Shown here: in pieces, positions 17,929 through 25,844 of the stretch
How positions within the stretch are numbered: position 1 is the first letter of the stretch
Layout of the letters: each line of letters starts with the position of its first letter
Source: Deltaproteobacteria bacterium
Lineage (GTDB): Bacteria; Desulfobacterota; Desulfomonilia; Desulfomonilales; Desulfomonilaceae
Length of the DNA stretch: 64,000 nucleotides
Direction of reading: 5' to 3'
NCBI GenBank assembly: GCA_021777225.1
Contig: JAJYDQ010000002.1
Location: 1 to 64,000, forward strand
Made by a program: the position numbers and the translations under genes
Notes under the pieces: model-generated
What the model was told of the DNA's origin: nothing
Database searches by the model: none
What the model saw: the letters and a program-made list of their open reading frames with translations, nothing else

Positions 17929-20900
17929 ATGGCTGAAAATGAGGCCGCAAACAAGACTGAGCTAAAGGATCAGGCAGCACGTGACATCCTCGTTAATGTG
18001 TTGAATCGGAACCTGCTTGTAGAAGCCGCAGCGGGGACCGGCAAGACTTCCGGTATGGTGCGGCGGATGGTGGAACTGTTACGATCAGGAACGATCAGGA
18101 ACATGCGCAACATGGCTGCTGTCACGTTTACTCGCAAGGCGGCAGCGGAGCTGAAATCACGATTTCGGATAAAGCTCGAAGAATGTGTTCACTCAGAGAC
18201 TGGTCCAACCAGGGCCAGTCTGGAGATAGCTTTACAAAACCTGGAACAGTGTTTCATCGGCACTATTCATTCATTTTGTGGGCGTCTTCTTCGCGAGCGC
18301 CCTGTAGAGGCTGATATCGATCCTACATTTATAGAGCTGGACGAAAATGGAGATGCGATTGTCCGAAAGGAAGCATGGAACGAGTACTGCTCAAGAATTT
18401 TTGCGGAGGACGGCGACGGTGTCCTGACTCGTCTCTATGAACTGGATTTGCGGCTTCAGGACCTTGAAGCAAGCTTTCTTCGTTTCACCGATTATCCCGA
18501 CGTTGATATCTGGCCCGTCCCGGAAGAAAAACCTGACTTTAAAATATTTGATCCTGTTCGAGAAAAGATATTTGAATATGTTTCATATATGAAGTCACTC
18601 GCAACAAGACTTCCTGACGAATGGGGCAGCGATGGGCTAATTCCTGAATATCAACGTTTGCCGCGAGTGGTGTCTCACTACGGGGCTTTGGAACAACCCG
18701 CAGATGTTGCGGCTGTGCTTGAATATTTCGACAAGGGCTCCAAATTGGTCCAAAAGAGTTGGACACAAAACGGCCAATTCACTAAAGACGAAGCTAAGTC
18801 GGAGCAAGCAAGATGGGATGAGTTTCGATCTAAAGTCGTTAAGCCGGCCCAAAAAAAATGGCGAGAATGGCGATACGGCCCTACAATTGAAGTAATGAAA
18901 CAGGCGCAGAAGGTCTATGATGAAATGAGACACTCCCGCGGCCAGTTAAATTATACGGATCTTCTTATGCGGGCTGCCGAGCTTCTGAGGAACAAGCCCC
19001 ATGTGCGGACCTATTTTCGGAATCGTTTCACACACCTTCTTGTGGATGAATTTCAGGACACTGATCCGATACAGGCGGAAGTGATACTCTTGTTGACCGC
19101 TTCCCGACGAGATGAAAATGATTGGAGGAAGGTGGTTCCGACGCCAGGATCGCTCTTCGTGGTGGGGGATCCAAAGCAATCCATATATCGGTTTCGGAGA
19201 GCCGACATTGTTACATACAACGATGTTAAGAACGCCATAGAAAAAAGGGGAACCCGGCAGGGAAGTGTCATACAGCTTTCATCAAACTTCCGAACAGTGA
19301 AAAGCGTTGTTTCGTGGGTAAATCGTGTGTTTGAGCCGAACGACGATGACCCTTGCGAATTCACAAGCACAATGACCCGCTTCGGGGAAAAGGCCTCAGC
19401 CGAGGCGCCTCAATATGTAGGGCTAAATCATGCCAGAAAAGACTCAACCTGTGGGACCTTTGAGGGCATTTATTCTTTGACTATTCCAAAGGAATATAAC
19501 AACAAGGAAAAAGTCCTGCATTACGAGACTGACCGTATAGCCGGCGCAATACGACAGGCGCTTGATGATCCTGGTATCACAATTCCGCGGACCGAGCAGG
19601 AAATTCAACAGGGTAAAACAAACAGACCTCAGCCTTCGGATTTCCTGATCATAAACAAGAACAAAGGCCGGCTAAGTTTTTACGCGAGAAAGCTTGAAGA
19701 ATACGGAATTCCCGCTGAGGTCACCGGTGGAAGCGCTCTGAACGAAGTTCAGGAGCTGAATATGCTTTACACCTGCCTGAATTCCTTGACGAACCCGGAT
19801 AATCCTGTGGCTCTGCTGGCAGTCCTTCGGGGAGAACTATTTGGTATTAGTGACCCGGCTCTATACGAGTTCAAGAAAGCAGGCGGGCGATTTTCCTTTC
19901 GTTCGGAAGTCCCCGATAACCTCGATTGTCGGTATGCGGCCCAGTTTAAAGACGCTTTTTCACGTCTGAGGTCTTACAGCGGATGGCTCTCCAAAATGCC
20001 GCCACTTGCGGCCTTCGAAAGAATAGTGAACAATTTGGGTCTGCTCGCTCTTTCGTCCATTCGTCCGGGAGGAAACGTCCAGGCCGGAAGTTTCTGCAAA
20101 GCCATTGAGATTCTGCGGGCGTTTCAGCGCGAGACATGGACAACCGCCCAGATTGTAGAACTACTGGGGCAACTCGCTCAGGCAGCTACTCCTTACGATG
20201 GGGTACCGGCCAGTTCTGGAGACCGATCCGCTGTCCGAATCATGAATCTCCACAAGGTCAAAGGGCTTGAAGCTCCGATAGTTTTTCTTGCATGTCCTTA
20301 TGGTGATTCGGAACATGACGTGGAGTTTCATATTGACCGATCAGGCAATTGTGTCAAAGGCTATTTCAGCGCTAACAGGCAAAAATCCCAAAACAGAAAA
20401 ATAGTACTCGCTCACCCGGCCAAATGGGACGAATTTACTAACAGGGAATCGAAATTCCTGAAAGCAGAGTTGTTAAGACTTCGTTACGTTGCAGCCACCC
20501 GAGCGGGGATCGCTCTCATCATTACGAAAAGAGATTCAGGTAGAGGCGATAGCCCGTGGAAATGCTTCCACCCGTATCTGACTTCCGAACTCGAAATAGG
20601 GAGTTTTTCTCAAATTCTAAAGCCGACCAGAGAAAAGATTACCGTTACTTTGGAAGAAGTCGATCAGGCTCAACAAGGAATCGAAGTCAGGATTGCTGAC
20701 CTGTCCAAACCTACCTATGGAACACTTCGAGCAAAGGAATTCGCTCTGGGACAAAAGGTTGCAACGCATGTGGACATTGACAAATCACAGACGGAAACCG
20801 AAGAAGGCGCCGAACCCAGTGAGATTTTCGAGAATGATGAACATGGAGTAGAGTGGGGAACAGTTATACACTCGTTGCTGCAGCTTGCCATGGAGCGCCC

Positions 20901-21336
20901 CGGGGCTGATCTGAAACAAGCCGCCAAAACATGGGCTATTGACCATGATTTTCAGTCAAAGCGTATGGAATCAGCGGAAACCACAGTCCGAAAGGTTATG
21001 GATTCAGATATTTGGACCAGGGCTCAACAGAGCGATAACAAATTGTTTGAAGCCCCATTTCAGGTACTAAAAGAAAAGATACCAGAGACAGGGAACAATA
21101 CGCCGACGATTTTGAGAGGAACGATTGACCTCATTTTCAGGGAAAACGGAGGGTGGGTGCTTGTCGATTACAAGACGGACATCGTCAGAGAAGACACATT
21201 TCAGAGGGTCGTTGATAGGTATGCCCCTCAATTACAAATTTATTCTGAAGCATGGCAGGAGTGTACTGGTGAACCGGTCATTGAGGCCGGTATATACTTG
21301 GTGCGGCTAAACAAATATGTACCTGCGAGGTGGTGA
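17929..21336 (+). CDS. addA: AddA-type UvrD helicase-nuclease
   Basis: Superfamily 1A helicase motifs run in order over 1135 residues: Walker A VEAAAGTGKTS near 34, TFTRKAAAELKSR, DEFQDTDP near 372, VGDPKQSIYRFRRAD near 411, SSNFRT, NLHKVKGLEAPIVFL near 772 and RYVAATRA near 853. A C-terminal PD-(D/E)XK nuclease follows (RGTIDLIF near 1064, LVDYKTD near 1080). Length and two-module layout fit AddA/RexA. With AddB it forms the break-resecting complex that in other bacteria responds to Chi. ATG at 17929 follows AAGGAAAG. The downstream convergent neighbour is the second MFS copy. Confidence 0.92.
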   Translation: MAENEAANKTELKDQAARDILVNVLNRNLLVEAAAGTGKTSGMVRRMVELLRSGTIRNMRNMAAVTFTRKAAAELKSRFRIKLEECVHSETGPTRASLEIALQNLEQCFIGTIHSFCGRLLRERPVEADIDPTFIELDENGDAIVRKEAWNEYCSRIFAEDGDGVLTRLYELDLRLQDLEASFLRFTDYPDVDIWPVPEEKPDFKIFDPVREKIFEYVSYMKSLATRLPDEWGSDGLIPEYQRLPRVVSHYGALEQPADVAAVLEYFDKGSKLVQKSWTQNGQFTKDEAKSEQARWDEFRSKVVKPAQKKWREWRYGPTIEVMKQAQKVYDEMRHSRGQLNYTDLLMRAAELLRNKPHVRTYFRNRFTHLLVDEFQDTDPIQAEVILLLTASRRDENDWRKVVPTPGSLFVVGDPKQSIYRFRRADIVTYNDVKNAIEKRGTRQGSVIQLSSNFRTVKSVVSWVNRVFEPNDDDPCEFTSTMTRFGEKASAEAPQYVGLNHARKDSTCGTFEGIYSLTIPKEYNNKEKVLHYETDRIAGAIRQALDDPGITIPRTEQEIQQGKTNRPQPSDFLIINKNKGRLSFYARKLEEYGIPAEVTGGSALNEVQELNMLYTCLNSLTNPDNPVALLAVLRGELFGISDPALYEFKKAGGRFSFRSEVPDNLDCRYAAQFKDAFSRLRSYSGWLSKMPPLAAFERIVNNLGLLALSSIRPGGNVQAGSFCKAIEILRAFQRETWTTAQIVELLGQLAQAATPYDGVPASSGDRSAVRIMNLHKVKGLEAPIVFLACPYGDSEHDVEFHIDRSGNCVKGYFSANRQKSQNRKIVLAHPAKWDEFTNRESKFLKAELLRLRYVAATRAGIALIITKRDSGRGDSPWKCFHPYLTSELEIGSFSQILKPTREKITVTLEEVDQAQQGIEVRIADLSKPTYGTLRAKEFALGQKVATHVDIDKSQTETEEGAEPSEIFENDEHGVEWGTVIHSLLQLAMERPGADLKQAAKTWAIDHDFQSKRMESAETTVRKVMDSDIWTRAQQSDNKLFEAPFQVLKEKIPETGNNTPTILRGTIDLIFRENGGWVLVDYKTDIVREDTFQRVVDRYAPQLQIYSEAWQECTGEPVIEAGIYLVRLNKYVPARW

Positions 21337-21454
21337 ATTTTCTCGTCCACAGTGACTTTACTGGCAATGTTCACATTGAAATGGATTGGAATCCTTTTGC
21401 CAGTTTCCCCCAATGTTTGCGTATTTCTCCCAGTAATGAGGTTCGCGGGACTGA

Positions 21455-22678
21455 TCACATCTCTGGCAGTTGTGACGGTCCATCCCTGTTCAAGCGTATG
21501 AAGCCTGAATTCTTGGCTAATACCACACTTAGAGACGCGGCTACGAACGCCAGGGAGGCGCTTGCCATGAAATACCCATGGTAATTCCAATTGGCGACCA
21601 GTGCGCCACCTAGTGCGGGTCCCAGAAAAAATCCTCCTTGCACGGCGAAGAGCATCAGGTTCGCGTTAAGGGATCGGAACTGGGGTGGAGAGATCTGAAG
21701 CATGAGGCCGTTAATAGCGGGGTAGCCTAAACCCATCCCGACCCCAAATAGGACACCCACGAAGGGCACAGCCCAAAGCCCAGGCAGGTGATCCAACGTC
21801 AGGTGTCCCAGTCCGACGATAATGAAACAGATTCCCACCAGCCAAACCTTGTCGATCACATCGAACATCCGGCCACCCAAAAGCCTTATGACAATCATTG
21901 ATACCATTTGCACGGTAAAAAACGCTCCCACATTGGTTAGACCCTGCTGTTGCGCAAATCCCTTGAATAGAAAGAACAGGCTGCTCCAATTAGAAAAGTA
22001 ACTCATGTTCAAGAGTAGCAGCAAAGCAACCGGTAATTGGAAAACGTTAACGCTGATATCGGCCCACGTAGGTAGCTGTCCGCGTTGCTCAGTCCTTGAG
22101 GACTGACCATGTCGTCGGCGAATCCGCAAAACGATCCATGCGGCCGGGGCCAGTGATACTGTAGCAATCGCGTAACCGTATGCTGGTGAAGGGATGAAAG
22201 AGGCTAGAGCGTCCATGATGGCGGGCACTCCCGCATAGCCCAACAATATGGCCACGGAGTAAAGTCCGAAGGCCTGGCCGCTTTTTTCAGGAGGGACGAC
22301 CGACACGAATAGGGCCATTACTCCGCCACTAGTGCAGAACTGGCCAGCGCCGTTAATTATCCGCAATAAAATCAGCCCATAGAAAGAATGAACAAAAAGG
22401 TAACCCGTACCGCTGACTATCATAAGCAGCATGCCCAGAAGCATGACACGGGGAGCGTTTGTACGGTTGAGGAAGGGGCTCCCCAAGAGATATAGAACCA
22501 TAGCGGTGAGCGAATAAGCTCCGATGACCAATCCACACAAACCTGTAGGAATCCCCAAAGTTTGTAAATAGTTGAAAAGGTTATAAAAGACACTAACGTT
22601 GCAGATGGCGAGGAATGCGACCATGCACAATCCGAAAAACTCGAATGTAAACAGTTTATTAGGCTCAGTCACAAACAT
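21455..22678 (-). CDS. MFS transporter (copy 2)
   Basis: It has the same length (407 residues) and the same predicted topology as the protein at 10964-12187, with about 9 differences in the first 104 residues. DNA similarity is also high along the gene, down to the last codons. The loop between the halves (RIRRRHGQSSRTEQ) is the most divergent part. The pair is 10.49 kb apart in direct orientation, with the flavoprotein and addBA genes between. Duplication with later divergence is the simplest reading. The substrate is unknown. Confidence 0.88.
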   Translation of the reverse strand: MFVTEPNKLFTFEFFGLCMVAFLAICNVSVFYNLFNYLQTLGIPTGLCGLVIGAYSLTAMVLYLLGSPFLNRTNAPRVMLLGMLLMIVSGTGYLFVHSFYGLILLRIINGAGQFCTSGGVMALFVSVVPPEKSGQAFGLYSVAILLGYAGVPAIMDALASFIPSPAYGYAIATVSLAPAAWIVLRIRRRHGQSSRTEQRGQLPTWADISVNVFQLPVALLLLLNMSYFSNWSSLFFLFKGFAQQQGLTNVGAFFTVQMVSMIVIRLLGGRMFDVIDKVWLVGICFIIVGLGHLTLDHLPGLWAVPFVGVLFGVGMGLGYPAINGLMLQISPPQFRSLNANLMLFAVQGGFFLGPALGGALVANWNYHGYFMASASLAFVAASLSVVLAKNSGFIRLNRDGPSQLPEM

Positions 22679-22806
22679 CTCTTTGCCGGCAGGTTAAATA
22701 TAAAACTGTAGGTTTCCTATATTTTTGTGTAGAGTCAGAGGCACAAATCTTGGAAGGCGCAACGCGACCTACACAACGCTGACGGTCCTGCAATAAATTC
22801 TACCTT

Positions 22807-23589
22807 TTATTTACCAGATGAATCGATCCTTCGTACTACCTGCTTTGCCGAATTCCATGCCTTCTCGAGGATGTCCAAGGTACCGGGTCGCACTTCAGTT
22901 CGAAGACCATAAATCTCGCTAAATTCCTGACTTCCCGATGCCAGTTCATGTTCGGTAGCCACTGCCGTTGGCAGGAGCAAGCTTCTTTGGTAGCTTGCCA
23001 TCAGCCTCTTCATCATTTTGATGCCGTATCTTTCCGCTGTGCGTCCTTCATGGAGCAAAGTTTTCCAGTGACGCGAGAACCCGGAAGTAATGAACATTGT
23101 CCCGGCTACTCTACACTGTTCCTCGTAATAATTCTCACGGCCCCCAATTGTTAGGCCTATGCAATCATCAACCGGATGGTCTCCGTCCATTGGAAGGATT
23201 ACCGGAACCACGGAAGCTGGCAATAATTCCTCGTAGTCTTTTAAAGCGTTTCCACACAAACCGTAACCGAGCAATATGGTGTCCACATACGGCTCCATCG
23301 CTATTGCCGCTTGTCTAACTCCATTCCGTAAGTCCGGTATTACACTGTGAAGCCCCACCTTGATGACTCGAACAATTACTTCCAGTCCATCTGAAGATGT
23401 GGGCGCATGTTCAGCCGCTGACGCCAATGATTTTGGTCTGATAGTGGTCTTTAGCTCCAGGGTTTTGCTAAATTCCTGCGAATATTCATCCCCAATGATA
23501 CCAATCATCGAGATTTCGGGGTCATTGGCAAGAAGATGCGCGAATTCCCGTTCCAAAATTTGACAAGTAATAATGCCCAATACAGCCAT
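22807..23589 (-). CDS. DUF1638 family protein
   Basis: The 260-residue soluble protein begins MAVLGIITCQILEREFAHLL and carries the DUF1638 hallmarks: the early Cys, then VDTILLGYGLCGN and a His-rich later part (GDHPVDDCIGLTIGG). DUF1638 proteins occur mainly in anaerobes, often near corrinoid methyltransferases; their biochemical role is not established. No corrinoid gene is adjacent here. The start is supported by AGGAATAG upstream of the ATG. Confidence 0.8.
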   Translation of the reverse strand: MAVLGIITCQILEREFAHLLANDPEISMIGIIGDEYSQEFSKTLELKTTIRPKSLASAAEHAPTSSDGLEVIVRVIKVGLHSVIPDLRNGVRQAAIAMEPYVDTILLGYGLCGNALKDYEELLPASVVPVILPMDGDHPVDDCIGLTIGGRENYYEEQCRVAGTMFITSGFSRHWKTLLHEGRTAERYGIKMMKRLMASYQRSLLLPTAVATEHELASGSQEFSEIYGLRTEVRPGTLDILEKAWNSAKQVVRRIDSSGK

Positions 23590-23796
23590 TTCAACTATTC
23601 CTAAAAGTAGTTAGATCTGGAAAGACAAGTAAACTTCATTAACAGATACCTCTTTCATATCAACAAAGCATTATTGGCCGGTACGTAAATTTAAAATATC
23701 ACATCGCATGTGTCCAGTTCGTAGAATACTTGGAATTCAAATGATCCGGGGATTTGTGTAGACTATGGCTGTATTGGCACGACAAAAGGAAAACAA

Positions 23797-24036
23797 ATGA
23801 ATCAATTTGACACCATATTTTCTCCCCAGTCAGTAGCGGTTGTGATTACTTTCACAACCCCGGGGAAAGTGGGTCACGATATTATTCTAAACATACTCCA
23901 GGGCGATTATAAAGGAACTCTATACCCGGTGAACCCAAGGGCGAAGTCTGTAAGGTCCGTCAGGGCCTATCCTTCCATTTCTAAACTTCCCGAACCAGTC
24001 GATTTGGCAATCATTGATCTTACTGCACGTCAATAG
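23797..24036 (+). pseudogene. N-terminal stump of an ADP-forming acyl-CoA synthetase (CoA-binding domain)
   Basis: Residues 1-79 match the start of the CoA-binding domain of ADP-forming acetate/acyl-CoA ligases: FSPQSVAVV, then TPGKVGHDIILNIL, YPVNPRAKSV and PVDLAIIDL. A TAG at 24034 ends it where the family continues for at least 380 residues. The following bases show no continuation in any frame, so this is a 3'-deleted relic. The peptide might be made, but would lack most of the nucleotide-binding fold. Confidence 0.75.
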
Positions 24037-24134
24037 TTAGCAAGGCTGATCTAGGCCAATCGGGTGTGGTGTAAATGTCCATGAGGCAATTATCTCCTGT
24101 CCGTGGGGATTGTGTTAAAATGTTACTGATGAAC

Positions 24135-24151
24135 ACTTTTTTGAAAAAAGT
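24135..24151. other. A+T-rich inverted repeat
   Basis: ACTTTTTT and AAAAAAGT face each other around a single G. It lies between the CoA-ligase stump and the DUF488 gene and could be a weak terminator. Confidence 0.25.
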
Positions 24152-24259
24152 ATTACAACATTTGTGGAACAAAGAAAACTTGATCAAAATTGTAAACTTA
24201 AGCGATATAGGAATAGTTTAACTCATAAGCCCAAATTCTAATCGAAAGCAGGAAAACCT

Positions 24260-24640
24260 GTGATAAAAATCAAGCGGATTTATGACGAGCCGTCCGATGA
24301 CGATGGCTACCGGGCCCTTGTAGACAGGCTTTGGCCACGAGGCGTATCGAAAGAGAAAGCCCAAATTGACACGTGGTTAAAAGACGCCGGTCCAAGTGAC
24401 GAGTTGAGAAAGTGGTTCAATCATGACCCTGAAAAATGGTTCGATTTTAAAGAAAGATATTTTGCTGAGTTGGAACAACAGCGTGACACACTGGAACCTT
24501 TAATTGAAAATATGGCAAAGGATATAACCCTTCTTTATAGCGCCAAAGACCAGCAATACAATAACGCTGTAGCGTTAAAAGAATTCTTGGAAAAACTAAC
24601 AGAGGCCAAGGGTGAAACAGATTCCCTACCTTGCCGGTAA
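24260..24640 (+). CDS. DUF488 family protein (YeaO-like)
   Basis: This 126-residue protein shows the whole DUF488 pattern: [49 protein letters not shown] and a C-terminal [20 protein letters not shown]. The GTG start is preceded by AGGAAAACCT. The biochemical role of the family is uncertain. The gene ends 38 bases before the Sec-containing fusion gene and is probably co-transcribed with it, so a shared stress role is possible. Confidence 0.85.
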   Translation: MIKIKRIYDEPSDDDGYRALVDRLWPRGVSKEKAQIDTWLKDAGPSDELRKWFNHDPEKWFDFKERYFAELEQQRDTLEPLIENMAKDITLLYSAKDQQYNNAVALKEFLEKLTEAKGETDSLPCR

Positions 24641-24678
24641 CGTTGAATTTTGGTTCTACGAATAAGGAGATTCCCGTC

Positions 24679-25788
24679 ATGAAGCTTGATTTTACCAACC
24701 AAGACAGGAAAAAGATCGAAGAGGGCATTCGAGGAAAATACTCCAGGGTAGCAGTGAATCCTGAAGGACTCTTCAGCTATCCAACGGGACGCGCCGGGCT
24801 GGAAGCCTTAAAATATGATCCAGACATTATTGAAACTTTACCCGAATCAGTGCTGGATTCGTTCTGTGGTGTAGGGAATCCATTCTCCGTCGGTGAAATC
24901 CACGAGGGAGAAAGTATCCTGGATGTTGGTTGTGGCGCTGGTGTGGACACAATGGTCGCCGCTATTATGGTTGGTCCCTCGGGTAAGGTAGTTGGAATAG
25001 ATATGAGTTCCGACATGGTAGAGCGAGCCAGACAGAACCTAAGCCGGACGAATCTCAAAAACGTTTCATTTCTGGAATCTTCTGGCGAAGATTTAACCTT
25101 GCCTGATGAAGACTTTGATGTTGTGATCTCGAGCGGGGTTTTTAACCTGATACCCGACAAACTCAAGGCATTGAAGGAAGTTTTTCGAGTAATGAAGCCA
25201 GGCGGGCGGCTCATGATGGCTGACCAGGTTCTCACAGGCCATCTTTCGGGGGATGTCAAAGCACGAATTGACACTTGGGCCGGGTGAATGGGCGGAGCCA
25301 TACCAGGAAAGGATTTCCTGGAGATGACAAAAGAGGCTGGTTTTAGGGATGTGGAAATAGTATCCGAGACAGGGTTTAATAGCTCTCCAGTTACCAAGGG
25401 CATGTTGTTTAAAGCTGTGAAACCTGCTGTGTCAATCTCTGAACGGGGGATAAACTCAATGGCTGCCCTAGATAAGTACAAGGAATTCTTTGATGATGCT
25501 TATGCCTCAGGAGCACTTGATCGCAAGACAAAGCACCTCATTGCCCTGGGGGCCTCACTGGCTGCTGGATGTGACCCTTGAACCCGCTATTGCCTTGCAG
25601 TTGCAAGGCGCCTTGAGGCAACAGAAGAAGAACTTCAGGAAGTAATGGCCGTGGCCATGACGGTAGGGGCCACAAAGATACAAATTTTGCAGCAAAACTG
25701 CCTGACAGCGGTAGGTGGAGAGGGACATCATGAAGAAAAGGCGTCTCAGCCGGAAGCGCCCGCTGAAGAGCAAGCCTGCAGCTCTTGA
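24679..25788 (+). CDS. Double-Sec selenoprotein: ArsM-like methyltransferase fused to AhpD/CMD domain
   Basis: ATG at 24679 follows AAGGAG by 9 bases. The frame is interrupted by UGA at codons 203 (25285-25287) and 301 (25579-25581) and ends with UGA at 25786. Read through, it gives 369 residues. Residues 1-240 are a SAM-dependent methyltransferase of the ArsM-like family: FCGVGNPFSVG (Cys63), LDVGCGAGVDT, FRVMKPGGRLMMADQVL, then DTWAG-Sec-xGGAIPGKDF where relatives have WxGCxxGA. Residues about 255-345 are an AhpD/carboxymuconolactone-decarboxylase-like domain with redox motif CDP-Sec-TRYC (Cys298, Sec301, Cys305) where AhpD has CxxC. Both codons replace a Cys expected to bind metal(loid) or do redox chemistry, and each has a SECIS-like hairpin. 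Roles are inferred: methylation of a soft metal(loid) or related substrate, coupled to a thiol/selenol redox site. No selABCD gene is in the window. Confidence 0.8.
25285..25287 (+). other. In-frame UGA, predicted selenocysteine 203
   Basis: The codon lies between DTWAG and MGGAIPGKDF. The C-terminal sequence after it continues the methyltransferase family without a frameshift or gap, and the position is that of the conserved Cys in WxGCxxGA of ArsM-like enzymes. A chance nonsense mutation would not be expected to hit that codon. Confidence 0.75.
25303..25321 (+). promoter_or_regulatory. Bacterial SECIS-like hairpin 1
   Basis: CCAGGAA and TTCCTGG form a perfect 7-bp stem around loop AGGAT. 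The loop starts 22 bases after the UGA at 25285-25287 and has G at its second base. This fits the general bacterial SECIS description (apical loop 16-37 bases downstream, G in the first two loop bases). The hairpin lies in coding sequence, as it must in bacteria. Confidence 0.65.
25579..25581 (+). other. In-frame UGA, predicted selenocysteine 301
   Basis: The UGA sits in GCDP-UGA-TRYC, replacing the second Cys of the AhpD CxxC site. The downstream frame keeps the AhpD-like helical pattern (LEATEEELQEVMAVAMTVGAT). AhpD-like proteins with Sec are a known selenoprotein type. Confidence 0.78.
25592..25609 (+). promoter_or_regulatory. Bacterial SECIS-like hairpin 2
   Basis: GCCTTGC and GCAAGGC form a perfect 7-bp stem around loop AGTT, which carries GU. 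The loop starts 17 bases after the UGA at 25579-25581, inside the accepted range. The geometry matches the first hairpin. Confidence 0.68.
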
Positions 25789-25798
25789 GGTACACAGG

Positions 25799-25817
25799 GC
25801 CGCTCTGGATGAGCGGC
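25799..25817 (+). terminator. Hairpin after the fusion gene: terminator, or third SECIS-like stem
   Basis: GCCGCTC and GAGCGGC form a 7-bp stem around loop TGGAT, starting 11 bases after the final UGA. There is no T-run after it. As a terminator it would be rho-independent only in a weak sense. Its loop also starts 17 bases after the last UGA with G at the second position, the same geometry as the two SECIS-like hairpins. Confidence 0.45.
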
Positions 25818-25844
25818 GGGAAAAGAATCAGTGAGGGGCCTTCT

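Noticed and set aside
24777-25481. 234-codon open frame on the minus strand across the selenoprotein gene
   Set aside because: It has no ribosome binding site and low-complexity Ser/Pro composition. It is the antisense shadow of the methyltransferase frame and could mislead a gene caller because the true gene contains UGA codons.
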